Numbered from the stretch's first letter, positions 1 to 8,966 are shown. The stretch: 60,634 nt of DNA from Candidatus Cloacimonadota bacterium (GCA_021108395.1 JAIOQZ010000060.1:1-60634); one strand, 5' to 3'. Notes: generated by a model from the sequence alone, not told the origin. Numbers and translations: made by a program.

Positions 1-2
1 GC

Positions 3-290
3 GTCCCTGCGGCGTCCTTCGCCCTGCACGGCTGCTATCCCAACCCGTTCAACCCAACCACCACCGTGCGATTCAGCCTGGCGCAGCCGAGCGATGTGCA
101 ATTGGACATCTACAACGTGCGTGGGCAACACGTTGCCACGCTCGTCGATGAACACATGCAGGCCGGTGAACACGAACTGGTGTGGGACGGCCAGGACGAC
201 AACAACCGCGCCTCTGCCAGCGGAATCTATCTGTTGCGCCTCGATGCCGGTGGCCGCACCGCCACATCGAAGGCGTTGCTGTTGAAATAG
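3..290 (+). CDS. C-terminal part of a T9SS-secreted protein (5' end outside window)
   Basis: The reading frame is open from the window edge to a TAG at 288-290, so only the last 95 residues are visible. They form a complete type IX secretion sorting domain of the FlgD-Ig type: a YPNPFNPTTT start, an IYNVRGQHV core, a LVWDGQDDN turn, an ASGIYLLRL strand and a short basic tail ending in LLLK. In FCB bacteria such domains direct proteins from the periplasm through the T9SS to the cell surface or medium. Nothing can be said about the functional part of the protein. A strong terminator follows 16 nt after the stop. The last 64 nt overlap the end of the convergent gene on the other strand. Confidence 0.85.
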   Translation, partial: VPAASFALHGCYPNPFNPTTTVRFSLAQPSDVQLDIYNVRGQHVATLVDEHMQAGEHELVWDGQDDNNRASASGIYLLRLDAGGRTATSKALLLK

Positions 291-2239
291 GCAGTACTAT
301 CTACTACACGGGAGCAGGCTTGGCCGGCTCCCGTGTTTTTTTGTTCGCCGTCGTCATCGCGTTTCCGTAAGTAGCAATAAGTGGTTTGGGTGATTCCGGC
401 ATTGTTTAACACTTCAAGCATATCCCACCCAGCGATGTCGTCGAGCTTTCGATAACGGAAAGAGCGAGTTGATGATGAATTCAAATGATGTCTGTAAATA
501 ACTCCCTCGCCGTTACCCCAGGTTGTCTTCTTTATCTGTTTGTCTTCATAGAAGACGCGTAATGTATCGTAACCTGTCACTTTGCCATACCTGTGTTTTT
601 CCGTGATTATCATATAATTGAACTGCTCTGATGGGATATCCACTGTTACCCAGCCTGTTTCAGATCCTCTGTGCTCTCGTTGTGTTCGTAGTACATCAAT
701 TGAGTCATGCAAGACATCAAGAACAACTTTAAAATTTGAGAGTCCAAATAGCAAATTGCTGCATTGCTCAGCCTTTACTCGACCGAACAACAGAAGTTCT
801 TCTTCAATCGTAGCGGTCTGCTGGAATTCAGAAGCGGCTTTAAGCAGGTTCCAGAGAGGCAATGCTGCGCGAGTGCAACCATCATATTCTGTGACAACAG
901 CCGAAAGCGGTATTGAGGAGGGGCCCTGCCGTTGTATCCATATCTTGTAGAAAGTCATTCCCTGAAATACATTCTGTACTAATGAGTCTTCAAATACTTC
1001 TTCTCGAATGATCTCGACATCATGATCTCCGAAATCGTAAAGTCTTCTTTTCTCACACATATTTGCGAGTACATCATCTCTTTCAAACCCGGGTACCACA
1101 AAATCAAGTCTGACAAATTGAGATGCGTTCCTAAACATCGTATAGTGTTTAATTTGCATGTCTTCATAAAGGACGTGTAATGGAAACAGCATTTCACGTT
1201 CATTGATAGTCTTCATTGTACTAATCAAATAATTGAAAGACAACAGCGTGTTCTCATCAGTTAGCCATCTAACTGGTGAATAGTTACTTCTTCGTTGCTC
1301 CTGTAGTTCCAATGAATCAAGTACAACTTCCTCATTCCTGTATTCCCTTCCATTCTTAGTATGTTGGCGGTCTTGAATCGTTTGAATCAAACCAAACAAT
1401 TGAAGTTCCTCTTCGATTGAAACTGATTGCTGAAAACCTGTTGCAGCTTTCAGTTGATTCCATTGCTCTGGAAGATTATATTCATTATTTTGATAATTGG
1501 CCCTCACTCTAACCACCGGATGGTTTCGATTGTGTTTTTGTATCCAGATAAGCTTGATTATAACATTTGGGAATACTCTTTGCACCAGTGGATTATCGTA
1601 CACCAGTTCTCTAACGAGCATTCCCTGATTGAGCAGCAGTATATCTGTATCTGATTTTATACGAATAATTTGCTGATTTGCATAGTAAATGCGGCTTGTT
1701 CTGTAGTTTTGAACCACTCCATCTTTTTTATCTGCCCATATAATCGTATAATTGTATGGATGGGGATACTCTATATACCTGCCCCTAAGTTCATCTGCCT
1801 CTGCGAATACAATACTGTCTGGCTCAACAGAAACGAACTCTGTAGTAAAATTACCGCATGGGCCGAAGCATCCATTACTCCTTCTTTTTAGCACGTCTGA
1901 TTTTACAAATGCACTGATTTGACCATACAATGCCAATTCTTCTTCTATAGAAGCGGTTTGTTGAACCCTCATTGCAGCCTTAACTTCATTCCATTGTGAA
2001 AGGACATTGTATGTTATACCATTATATTGTGCCTTTATTGATAGATTGAGATAGCTCTTAACATAACCATGAGGTAAAGTCCATTCTTTGTACACCACCA
2101 CCCCCGGAAAAACCATGTGAACAAGCGGGTTCTCGATAATTTCCTCACGAATTTTATCAGTATCCCAAGGGATGCCATAGGCAGTCATAAAAGCAAAGCT
2201 GAGTAGTGCAGCCATCAGCAGTTTCTTTCGTGTCATCAT
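227..2239 (-). CDS. exported protein with three tandem ~195-residue repeats, unknown function
   Basis: The 670-residue product starts with a typical signal peptide (about residues 1-22), preceded by an AAAGGA ribosome site. The mature part is three divergent copies of one module, at about 29-208, 209-405 and 408-600. Each has a head with NPLVxxVFP or a related string, then a tryptophan region (EQWNQLKAA in copy 2), a QQ(T/S)xxIEEEL segment and an aromatic C-terminal half with Y(Y/E)xxQI. I do not recognise the family and see no catalytic motif. No T9SS sorting domain is present. The last 50 or so residues are low in similarity to the repeats and are read through the terminator and tail of the convergent neighbour. 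The natural stop may therefore have been lost, and the last part may not be functional. Base composition is more AT-rich than the T9SS genes. Confidence 0.72.
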   Translation of the reverse strand: MMTRKKLLMAALLSFAFMTAYGIPWDTDKIREEIIENPLVHMVFPGVVVYKEWTLPHGYVKSYLNLSIKAQYNGITYNVLSQWNEVKAAMRVQQTASIEEELALYGQISAFVKSDVLKRRSNGCFGPCGNFTTEFVSVEPDSIVFAEADELRGRYIEYPHPYNYTIIWADKKDGVVQNYRTSRIYYANQQIIRIKSDTDILLLNQGMLVRELVYDNPLVQRVFPNVIIKLIWIQKHNRNHPVVRVRANYQNNEYNLPEQWNQLKAATGFQQSVSIEEELQLFGLIQTIQDRQHTKNGREYRNEEVVLDSLELQEQRRSNYSPVRWLTDENTLLSFNYLISTMKTINEREMLFPLHVLYEDMQIKHYTMFRNASQFVRLDFVVPGFERDDVLANMCEKRRLYDFGDHDVEIIREEVFEDSLVQNVFQGMTFYKIWIQRQGPSSIPLSAVVTEYDGCTRAALPLWNLLKAASEFQQTATIEEELLLFGRVKAEQCSNLLFGLSNFKVVLDVLHDSIDVLRTQREHRGSETGWVTVDIPSEQFNYMIITEKHRYGKVTGYDTLRVFYEDKQIKKTTWGNGEGVIYRHHLNSSSTRSFRYRKLDDIAGWDMLEVLNNAGITQTTYCYLRKRDDDGEQKNTGAGQACSRVVDSTAYFNSNAFDVAVRPPASRRNR
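307..342 (+). terminator. Rho-independent terminator of the first gene
   Basis: A perfect 9-bp stem, CACGGGAGC (307-315) with GCTCCCGTG (327-335), has an 11-nt loop and is followed by seven T residues (336-342). It sits directly behind the stop codon of the plus-strand T9SS gene. It also lies inside the 3' end of the convergent minus-strand reading frame, which runs through it. Confidence 0.88.
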
Positions 2240-2269
2240 AGTGTCCTTTGCAGTTTCAATCTGAGTAGA

Positions 2270-2297
2270 TTAGTATTCATCTAACTCAGTCTGTCAA
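2270..2297 (-). promoter_or_regulatory. sigma70-like promoter of the triple-repeat gene
   Basis: Read on the minus strand, a perfect TTGACA (2292-2297) is followed after 16 nt by TACTAA (2270-2275). The start codon is about 31 nt further on. The same TTGAC(A/T) spacing pattern recurs upstream of other minus-strand secreted-protein genes in this window. Confidence 0.5.
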
Positions 2298-2317
2298 GAT
2301 TTCTCATCGAGCAACAC

Positions 2318-2352
2318 AGAACGCCCGCCAGGTGCATCCCGGCGGGCGTTCT
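2318..2352 (-). terminator. hairpin terminator behind the beta-repeat gene
   Basis: A perfect 12-bp stem, AGAACGCCCGCC (2318-2329) with its complement at 2341-2352, has an 11-nt loop. It lies 20 nt beyond the stop of the minus-strand gene ending at 2372 and just upstream of the next promoter. The T tract on the minus strand is poor, so termination strength is uncertain. Confidence 0.6.
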
Positions 2353-2371
2353 TTGTGAACTGAGAGAGGGT

Positions 2372-3577
2372 TTACAGCTTGAAGTACCCAGCATTCTTCA
2401 CCATGTACTCCTTTTCGTCCTTTTTTTCTTCCTCCTGGGCCGCCGAGTCAACGATCTTGCCCTTGTTTTCCTGAACGCGGGCGCGCAATGCGCCGCACAC
2501 GTCGCCCCGGCAGTCAATCTTGCCGTGGTTGATGACGAATTCGAGCTTATCGAACAGCGCCTTCGGCTCCACGTCCGGCTCGATGGTGAGCTTGCCGTTG
2601 ACCACCAGCGCGAAGCTCTCGCCGCGGAACTTCAACTCTGCTGCCGAGAGGCTTTGCACCCCGTCCACGATGAGCAGTTCGTGGGTGTAGGCCAGCATCT
2701 CTGGCTCGTTCTCGCTCAGATCGAGCAGTGTCGGGCGCAACTCCTTGCGACAGACGATCTGGTCGGTGCAGCGCAACGAGGCGATGTGCTGGCGCAGCAT
2801 CTCCGGGGTGACGTCGTGGGTGAAGCGGATGCGATCGTCTGACCACAGCCGCACCTTGTCGTAGCGTACGAGCGCAGCGGCATCCAGTTCGATGTCGTCA
2901 TCTAACTGCGTGGCGTCGTCGGGGATGATCTTCACCTCGGCGAAGGCGCCTTCGAGCCGGTCGCCTAGAACACTGGCGTAACGCTCGCGGAGCTTCACCT
3001 GGCCGTACACCTTGAGTCCTGCGATGTTTTCGAGCAGCGTCGGATCGAAATCGTCGAGCACGGTGACAGTTCCCATCACCAGGAACCGTGTGGGAGCGGC
3101 AAGCCCCTGTAGCATGGAACCGGTAATGTTGAGATCGCCCATGATAATCTGGTGCTTGCCGTCGTCGGCCACAAGTTCGCCATTGAGTGTTTCGATGCGG
3201 GAGCGCACAACGGCGGCGCAGGCTTCGGGGCAAAGCACCACACCGTTCACCCACAGCTTGCCCAGTCCGTGCTCGACATCGGCTACAGTAACGTCTCGCT
3301 TGATGCTTATCTGTCCGTTGACGATGTAGCTGAGCGGTTTGTCTGTGTTGGCCAGCGTTTCGTGGTCAAGCTCGATGTTACCGTTGACGATGCGGGTGTC
3401 CTTATCCGTTTCGATAGAGCTGCCGACATTGCTGATGCTGAGACTGGTGAGCAAATGCTTGGTCTCGGCAGTGTACAGAAGCATGCCGACGTTTCCTATT
3501 CCGGCGATATTTTCGACGATTTCGGCGGTAGCCTCGCGCATGTCGAGGACTCCCAGGTTTCCAATGTGCTTTTTCAT
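2372..3577 (-). CDS. beta-strand repeat protein coupled to an ECF sigma factor, unknown function
   Basis: The 401-residue product has no signal peptide, so it is probably cytoplasmic. I chose the second ATG because AAGGAG lies 6 nt before it, whereas the first ATG at 3601 overlaps the end of the sigma gene without a good site. The sequence is built from irregular 40-50-residue units. Each has a hydrophobic beta strand ending in NG or a related turn, for example YIVNGQISI, LWVNGVVL, LVMGTVTV, LKVYGQVKL and LVVNGKLTI, and these alternate with acidic helical segments. This looks like a solenoid or stacked beta-roll. A lysine/glutamate-rich tail follows, about residues 375-390. Because it is translated right after the sigma factor, it could be the sigma factor's partner or main target. 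That role is inferred from position only. Confidence 0.72.
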   Translation of the reverse strand: MKKHIGNLGVLDMREATAEIVENIAGIGNVGMLLYTAETKHLLTSLSISNVGSSIETDKDTRIVNGNIELDHETLANTDKPLSYIVNGQISIKRDVTVADVEHGLGKLWVNGVVLCPEACAAVVRSRIETLNGELVADDGKHQIIMGDLNITGSMLQGLAAPTRFLVMGTVTVLDDFDPTLLENIAGLKVYGQVKLRERYASVLGDRLEGAFAEVKIIPDDATQLDDDIELDAAALVRYDKVRLWSDDRIRFTHDVTPEMLRQHIASLRCTDQIVCRKELRPTLLDLSENEPEMLAYTHELLIVDGVQSLSAAELKFRGESFALVVNGKLTIEPDVEPKALFDKLEFVINHGKIDCRGDVCGALRARVQENKGKIVDSAAQEEEKKDEKEYMVKNAGYFKL

Positions 3578-3594
3578 TTTTGTCTCCTTGTTGT

Positions 3595-4062
3595 TTACCA
3601 TTGTCTGGCCATGTTTTTCTTGAGCAAACCGTGTGCGCTTTGCAGATGGTGGCGCACAGTTGATGAAGGCATCTGGAGGTCATCGCCGATCTGGACCGAG
3701 TTCATGCCCAGCCAGTACTTGCGGTGCAAGATGTCGCGGTAAAGTTCGGGCAGATCGTCCAGCCGCCGCTCGATCTCCGCCACCAGCTCGATTGGCGTGA
3801 CCGGCTGTGGCTGTCTTTCCCGCTCCAGCTCGTGGTGACGCTTCTCGGCGCGGCGAACATCGATGACGCGATTGCGGATGGCTGTGAACAGCCAGCTGCG
3901 ACGCTCGCCCGCCGAGAGAATCTCCAGCAACGGCAGATTCGCTTGCGCCCGCAGCATAACCTCCTGCACCACATCGTCCGCCTCCGACCGATCCCGCGCA
4001 ACAGAGCGCGCAAAGCGGCGGCAGTCTTTGTAGTAGAGGTCATGCAGGTCATTGAGCGTCAT
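3595..4062 (-). CDS. ECF-type RNA polymerase sigma factor
   Basis: The 155-residue protein has the two-domain layout of extracytoplasmic-function sigma factors. Region 2 is visible at about residues 10-70, with ADDVVQEVMLRA and then RSWLFTAIRNRVIDVRR, which contact core polymerase and the -10 element. Region 4 is at about 98-150 (LPELYRDILHRKYWLGM, then a helix-turn-helix ending STVRHHLQSAHGLLKK) and reads the -35 element. GGAGGA stands 4 nt before the start. There is no classical anti-sigma factor with a membrane helix beside it. Instead, the stop codon overlaps the possible upstream start of the beta-repeat gene, so the two form one transcription unit. Confidence 0.92.
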   Translation of the reverse strand: MTLNDLHDLYYKDCRRFARSVARDRSEADDVVQEVMLRAQANLPLLEILSAGERRSWLFTAIRNRVIDVRRAEKRHHELERERQPQPVTPIELVAEIERRLDDLPELYRDILHRKYWLGMNSVQIGDDLQMPSSTVRHHLQSAHGLLKKNMARQW

Positions 4063-4165
4063 CGATTCCTCCAGATACTTCTACATGACAGACGAATGAA
4101 ACAAGGGAAGTGTCGGCGGTTTTTTTCAATTCATGCACAAACGAGCATAGCTGGAAAGAAAAATC

Positions 4166-4194
4166 TTGGCTGATTCAACAGCAAACGGTATGAT
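4166..4194 (+). promoter_or_regulatory. sigma70-like promoter of the lipoprotein gene
   Basis: TTGGCT (4166-4171) is separated by exactly 17 nt from TATGAT (4189-4194). Transcription would start near 4201, giving a 5' leader of about 20 nt that contains GGAGG. Confidence 0.6.
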
Positions 4195-4220
4195 GCACCA
4201 TAGACATTATGGAGGTATAT

Positions 4221-5066
4221 ATGAAATACTTTGTTGTTGTTACAATGCTTGCCATGCTGTTGGCCGCCTGCTGCCCGCCAGAAAACCAAGAAGCCCAATC
4301 CGCCAATTTCTGGTCGGCTGACGGCAGCTATTTCCACCAGGGCAAGGTCATCACGCCAGCGCCTGGCGCTGGGGTTATCAGCGCCCTCATCGACGAAACC
4401 TGGCAGGAGTTCGAATTGCAGGAGTTCCCCGAAGGATTCATGCGCTGGAACATTGGCCGGCGTCTCGAGTCACTTGCCGGATTCCGGGCAATGCCGCCCC
4501 GTCCGCCAATGTGGGCAGGCCCGCATAACGGCATCGTGGCGACGCAGGGACATCAGCGCGAGGACACGCAGTTCAGCCTGAACAACGCCGTGAAAGGCAT
4601 GGGCTTTCTTCCACGCGAGGAAACAATGGCCATGATGATTGATAAACTGACGGAAACCTACGAATCGCCCTTCCCGGAAAAGCTCGATGTGCTCGAGTGG
4701 ATGTACGATAACACCGACTCGCTGTTCCACATGAATCGTCAAGTCTCGCTCGAACTGTATTCCACGCCGGATTTCGAGACGCAGAGTTTTCTCAACCAGA
4801 TGGCCTATCCGGTCTCCACTATCGTTTATCTCGACAGAATATCCTACAAACTCAAGACCATCACCCAGCTGCTGCATCCCGCCGACCCCAAGCTCACCGA
4901 ATATGAGCAATTGGTCGTCGAGTACGTCAATCTCATCCACAGCTACTTCCACGGTGAATTCGACAAGGACTTCGCCGCGACTGTGTATTATGTGGTCGAG
5001 GTGTTCGACAACTCCCCAGGCAAGCCGTACGCCAAGGGACAGCGGGTAATGCCACCACTGCCTTAA
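4221..5066 (+). CDS. lipoprotein of unknown function
   Basis: The start at 4221 is preferred over the ATG at 4209 because GGAGG ends 5 nt before it. The 281-residue product begins with a short hydrophobic signal and a clear lipobox, LLAAC, so Cys18 would be acylated after signal peptidase II cleavage. The mature part has no repeats, no membrane segment and no motif I can name. It is rich in aromatic residues and methionine, and helical in its second half (about 140-260). It stands alone, with its own promoter, between the divergent sigma operon and a convergent T9SS gene. A perfect hairpin follows the stop. Confidence 0.75.
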   Translation: MKYFVVVTMLAMLLAACCPPENQEAQSANFWSADGSYFHQGKVITPAPGAGVISALIDETWQEFELQEFPEGFMRWNIGRRLESLAGFRAMPPRPPMWAGPHNGIVATQGHQREDTQFSLNNAVKGMGFLPREETMAMMIDKLTETYESPFPEKLDVLEWMYDNTDSLFHMNRQVSLELYSTPDFETQSFLNQMAYPVSTIVYLDRISYKLKTITQLLHPADPKLTEYEQLVVEYVNLIHSYFHGEFDKDFAATVYYVVEVFDNSPGKPYAKGQRVMPPLP

Positions 5067-5087
5067 GGCTCACTCCACTTTCGCCAT

Positions 5088-5120
5088 GCAGCACCAACTT
5101 CGGTATGAAGTTGGTGCTGC
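5088..5120. terminator. perfect 13-bp hairpin between convergent genes
   Basis: GCAGCACCAACTT (5088-5100) pairs perfectly with its complement at 5108-5120 around a 7-nt loop. It sits between two convergent stop codons (5066 and 5168) and could end transcription from both sides. No long T run follows on either strand. Confidence 0.6.
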
Positions 5121-5166
5121 AAAGCTTTCGTTCGATGGTTTCGTTTTTCGCTACGCGAAATACGAA
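5121..5166 (-). repeat. single copy of a 3'-flanking repeat also found at 39.3 kb
   Basis: The stretch with CTTTCGTTCGATGGTTTCG followed by TTTTTCGCTACGCGAAA is nearly identical to part of each 76-bp unit at 39275-39425. In both places it touches the stop codon of a minus-strand T9SS gene. Read on the minus strand it can fold into nested stems, GTTTCG with CGAAAC and TTTCGC with GCGAAA, so it probably acts as a 3' UTR hairpin. Confidence 0.7.
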
Positions 5167-5167
5167 A

Positions 5168-7285
5168 CTACTTCAGCAGCAGCAGCTTGGCCGCTTGTGA
5201 GCCTGCGCCTCCTTCGATGCGGGCAAAGTACACGCCGGACGCCACTGGGGCGCCGTTGTCGTCAGCGCCGTTCCAGGTAAGCGTGTGCGAACCGGCCAGC
5301 AAGTTGCCTTCGGTCAGCGTTTTCACAAGCCGACCGCGGACATTGTACACCGCTACGCGCACATGGCCGGGCGCGGCAAGCTCGAAGGCCACCTGCGTGG
5401 TGGGATTGAACGGGTTGGGGAAGGCACAGAGGCCATAGTCGTCCCAGACGGGGACAGTTTCATCGTCAGTGGCGCCGCTATTCATGATGAAATCGATGTC
5501 GAGAGCGCAATACTTCATCATGCCGCCGTCGGCTGGGCCGTTGCCCTGAATGCTCGAGCCAAACGAGGTATCGTCGAGGAAGAACAGGTGCAGCTTGCCG
5601 TGGCCATTGCCCAGGTCTTCGATGTGAGAGCCAGGATAAACGTACTCCGGAATCATGCCGGCAAATTCTGGCGTGTCGACGCTGCTGAGTCGAATAGGCT
5701 CAGTCCATTCTTCACCGTTCAATCTACCAACTTGAAGCGATCCAGATATCGAAATGTATGTCTCCGGCGCAGTGGCCCAGTCGGCGTAATCCTCGTCACC
5801 GGCGTCGTTATAGTAGCGGTTTTTCAGGCCGTCCTGCCACACGGCAACCATCCAGCCGTTGTCGGGGTTGGTGGCCAACTTGAAGTTGTTTTCGTGGAAG
5901 GCGTCGTCCCAGCCCCACCAGTATATGGGCCAGCCGAGTTCGGACATCACGGTACCCTCGTCGCTATACTCGTCAATCACGCCGTCCTGATCGGTGTCCC
6001 AGGGCAGGAAGGGGAAGTCACAATTATCCACCGTGCTCTGCGGATAGATGTCCTGCCAGATGATTTCATCCGTGTCCGGATCATAGATGACACCTTTTAC
6101 ATAGCTGTAGTATGCCCAGAGATAGTGATCGCCCACGTCGTCGAGGTAGCCCAGCACCATGTTTCCGATGAAGTGCAGACGCCCCTGGCTGTCGAAAGCG
6201 GCGTGGGGGTGGCTCGAGTTGACGAAGTCGAAGAAAATCTCGTCGGCGTCGAAATATGGCGTACCGTCCTGATTGAGGGGTATATCGACCGTGAAGCCCG
6301 CGTTCTCCTGAATCACCTCCCACTCGCCTTCGCCGAAGTTATCATTGTAGAAAATGGTGAGGCGTGTACGACCGTCGGTGAACTCGTCGGCGGCGAGGTA
6401 GCCAATCATGGCCACCTGGCCGTCATCGTTCACGGCGATGGACTGGTTGTAGCGGCCCCAGCAAGGATCGCCGGCGTTGTAGCCGTCGAGCAGCGGGAAG
6501 GTGTAGTAGTTCCAGTCAAGCTCGGCGAGATTTGCGCTGTCGAGATTGGCAGTGGTGAAGTCTGCCCAGGTGAGCAGCACGTTTTCCGAGGGGTTGGATG
6601 TCGGGCCAGTGCTGTTGTTGGCGAACACCAGCACGCGGCGGGAACCGTCGGTATCGTAGGTGGGTGACTTGATGACATAAACGTATGGCCACACAAATCT
6701 GTCTTCGGCAAATGGCGTGTGAACGCCGGCGATGGCCTGGTTGTCGATGACTGTGAACGGCGTGGCGATGAGGCCGGGCCCCTGGAGAACATGCCACATG
6801 TCAAAGGTCAGATCTACGTGAGCTTCGGGCGCCCCGAAGGCAACGTGATAGACGGCCAGCGGGTCCTGCGTCTCGGGATCGATGTCAATCGAGCCGTAAC
6901 CCTCCCACACTTCGTTCTGGCCCATGAAGTTGGTGGCGCCGACCGTGCCGTCTGCGTTGATATAGCAGAGGTATTCGCGGCGTTGCGCGGCGGACGTCTC
7001 GCGGGAGTGAAACACGATGTAGGCGCCGTTAGCGCCGCCCACATTGTTGGTTTGCACCTGCAATGGCGTAGAGACGTAGCTGCCGGGCATGTAGTCATAG
7101 TAGTTGGTGAGGATGTCCACCGGCTCGACTATGAACGAGTAGTCGGGCGCTGGATACGTGCGTGGCGCTGTGCGCGGGTGGAGCGTTTCCAGTTCAGCTT
7201 CGCGGTATAACGGTTCTGGCATGGTGTCTGCCAGAAGCATCGCGGCCAAGCACAAGAAAACAAACAGCATAGTAAGGCGTTTCAT
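5168..7285 (-). CDS. large T9SS-secreted protein, possible beta-propeller
   Basis: The start at 7285 follows AGGAGG by about 5 nt; an upstream ATG at 7303 has no such site. The 705-residue product has a signal peptide (about 1-19) and a T9SS sorting domain (about 615-705, with FPNPFNPTTQ, VYNVRGRLV and ASGVYFARI). The body of roughly 590 residues is rich in Trp, Tyr, Asp and Asn. It has recurring short strands and phrases such as GRLHFIGN and GKLHLFFLD, which resemble sialidase-like or propeller repeats. An Asp-rich loop, DTDQDGVIDEYSDEG, could bind calcium. No catalytic residues can be assigned. It is probably a surface or released protein. It ends at the repeat and hairpin shared with the convergent lipoprotein gene. 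Confidence 0.8.
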   Translation of the reverse strand: MKRLTMLFVFLCLAAMLLADTMPEPLYREAELETLHPRTAPRTYPAPDYSFIVEPVDILTNYYDYMPGSYVSTPLQVQTNNVGGANGAYIVFHSRETSAAQRREYLCYINADGTVGATNFMGQNEVWEGYGSIDIDPETQDPLAVYHVAFGAPEAHVDLTFDMWHVLQGPGLIATPFTVIDNQAIAGVHTPFAEDRFVWPYVYVIKSPTYDTDGSRRVLVFANNSTGPTSNPSENVLLTWADFTTANLDSANLAELDWNYYTFPLLDGYNAGDPCWGRYNQSIAVNDDGQVAMIGYLAADEFTDGRTRLTIFYNDNFGEGEWEVIQENAGFTVDIPLNQDGTPYFDADEIFFDFVNSSHPHAAFDSQGRLHFIGNMVLGYLDDVGDHYLWAYYSYVKGVIYDPDTDEIIWQDIYPQSTVDNCDFPFLPWDTDQDGVIDEYSDEGTVMSELGWPIYWWGWDDAFHENNFKLATNPDNGWMVAVWQDGLKNRYYNDAGDEDYADWATAPETYISISGSLQVGRLNGEEWTEPIRLSSVDTPEFAGMIPEYVYPGSHIEDLGNGHGKLHLFFLDDTSFGSSIQGNGPADGGMMKYCALDIDFIMNSGATDDETVPVWDDYGLCAFPNPFNPTTQVAFELAAPGHVRVAVYNVRGRLVKTLTEGNLLAGSHTLTWNGADDNGAPVASGVYFARIEGGAGSQAAKLLLLK

Positions 7286-7458
7286 ATCTCCTCCTGTGGA
7301 CAATTCGCATTGAAATTCATTGATATTGAAAGTTGTGCAAGCTTGAATGGCTTGTCAAGCTGTTCCTGTAGATACTGAAAAAACAACTTGCCATTCTCAA
7401 GTAATCCAGCCAAATGCCGATAACATTGAAGGAGCATTCATACTATCGGGAGGGGGCT

Positions 7459-8274
7459 ATGCTGTCCTCGGTTCTGCTCGTTTTTGTCGGACTTGTCTTG
7501 GTGGCTCTCGCCGCCGAGTATATCGACTCGACGCTGGGCATGGGTTATGGTACAACGCTTACGCCCTTACTGCTCATGCTCGGTTGGCAACCGTTGCAAA
7601 TCATTCCCGCCATTCTCTTCTCGGAGTTGCTCACAGGGCTTGCCGCCGCTTTTTTTCATCACGCCGTCGGCAACGTCGATCTTCTGCCGCGACGGCCCAG
7701 CAAGGGCATTCTCTTACCCTCCGCAAACGGCAGGCATTTACCTGTTGCATTGCGCGTGGGACTGGTAATCGGCAGTTGCAGTCTGGTGGGAACAATCGTG
7801 GCGGTGGCGCTGGCGATACAATTGCCGGTATTCTGGCTCAAGCTCTACATCGGAGTACTTGTAACGGCAATGGGATTGCTCATCCTTTTCACCCGCAAGC
7901 GCGAACTGCCGTTCAGTTGGAAGCGCATCATCGGCCTCAGCACCGTCGCCTCGTTCAACAAGGGACTGAGCGGGGGCGGCTATGGGCCGATAGTCACCAG
8001 CGGGCAGATTCTCTCCGGCGTGGGCGTCAAGAGCGCCATTGCGATTACCTCGCTGGCCGAGGGCCTCACCTGCCTGGTCGGGTTTTCAGCCTATCTCGTC
8101 ATCTCAGGATGGCCGGGCACGGAGCTGCTACTGCCGCTGAGCCTGGGTGGGTTGCTGTCGGTGCCGCTGGCGGGATTCACGGTGCGTCGGATGCGCGAGC
8201 GCAACCTGCGCCATGTCATCGGCTGGGTCACGCTGGCGCTGGGCGCTTTCACGCTCTACAAAGTTTTGTTCTAA
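7459..8274 (+). CDS. TauE/SafE-family membrane permease
   Basis: The 271-residue integral membrane protein has about eight hydrophobic segments in two halves. The first half carries the loop [19 protein letters not shown] and the second the matching loop [13 protein letters not shown]. These paired glycine-rich loops are typical of the TauE/SafE (DUF81) family, proposed exporters of sulfite, sulfoacetate or related anions. The substrate here cannot be told. I chose the start at 7459 because GGGAGGGGG lies just before it, rather than an ATG at 7414. Its stop codon interleaves with the stop of the convergent rph gene (CTAA at 8271-8274), so no terminator separates the two. Confidence 0.87.
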   Translation: MLSSVLLVFVGLVLVALAAEYIDSTLGMGYGTTLTPLLLMLGWQPLQIIPAILFSELLTGLAAAFFHHAVGNVDLLPRRPSKGILLPSANGRHLPVALRVGLVIGSCSLVGTIVAVALAIQLPVFWLKLYIGVLVTAMGLLILFTRKRELPFSWKRIIGLSTVASFNKGLSGGGYGPIVTSGQILSGVGVKSAIAITSLAEGLTCLVGFSAYLVISGWPGTELLLPLSLGGLLSVPLAGFTVRRMRERNLRHVIGWVTLALGAFTLYKVLF

Positions 8275-8966
8275 GTCATTGTCAGAGCGGCGCGTTGCGC
8301 TGCTATCAGCTCGGCGATGGCGGCCTGTGCAGCGTCTATAAGCTGGTCAAGCACAGCGCGGTCGAACGGCTCGCCCTCGGCGGTGCCCTGCACCTCCACC
8401 AAGCGACCAGAAGCCGTCATCACCACGTTCATGTCCACCTCGGCGCGGCTGTCTTCTTCGTAACACAGGTCAACCACCACCTCACCGTCAACGACACCCA
8501 CGCTTATGGCTGCCACAAGTTCGCGCAGTGGCTCATCAACGAGCAACCCCTGCTCGCGCATGACTGTGAAAGCGTCGGCCAGGGCCACACAAGCGCCGGT
8601 GATGGCGGCTGTGCGGGTACCGCCGTCTGCCTGCAGCACGTCGCAGTCGAGGGTGATGGTGCAGCCGGGAAACGCCGTGCGATCGACCACTGCGCGCAGC
8701 GTTCTGCCGATGAGCCGCTGGATTTCTGCGGTGCGCCCGCCCACGCGGCCCGCGACCACCTCGCGACGAGACCGGGTGTGGGTGCTGCCCGGCAGCATGC
8801 TGTATTCGGCGGTCAGCCAGCCCTCGGCGGACTCTTTGAGAAAGGATGGAACGCTCTGCTGAACGCTGGCGGTGCACAGCACTTTCGTGTCGCCGGTGCA
8901 GATGAGCGCCGAGCCTGCCGGGTGCTTGAGATAGTGACGCTGGATAGTGAGATTTCGGCGGTGCAT
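8271..8966 (-). CDS. rph: ribonuclease PH, N-terminally short
   Basis: RNase PH trims the 3' end of tRNA precursors by phosphorolysis. The family core is well kept: [56 protein letters not shown] and the acidic site [14 protein letters not shown]. The start at 8966 has GGGAG 5 nt upstream and gives 231 residues. A possible TTG start four codons earlier is preceded directly by TGA, so the frame cannot extend further. The usual N-terminal segment with the RxDGR motif before LRPV is therefore absent, about eleven residues shorter than standard members. The enzyme may still fold, but the N-terminus deserves a check for an error or a real loss. Confidence 0.93.
   Translation of the reverse strand: MHRRNLTIQRHYLKHPAGSALICTGDTKVLCTASVQQSVPSFLKESAEGWLTAEYSMLPGSTHTRSRREVVAGRVGGRTAEIQRLIGRTLRAVVDRTAFPGCTITLDCDVLQADGGTRTAAITGACVALADAFTVMREQGLLVDEPLRELVAAISVGVVDGEVVVDLCYEEDSRAEVDMNVVMTASGRLVEVQGTAEGEPFDRAVLDQLIDAAQAAIAELIAAQRAALTMT

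Noticed and set aside
5285-6667. Open frame of 460 codons antisense to the large T9SS gene
   Set aside because: It is a shadow of a GC-rich gene; the real strand has a signal peptide, ribosome site and sorting domain.
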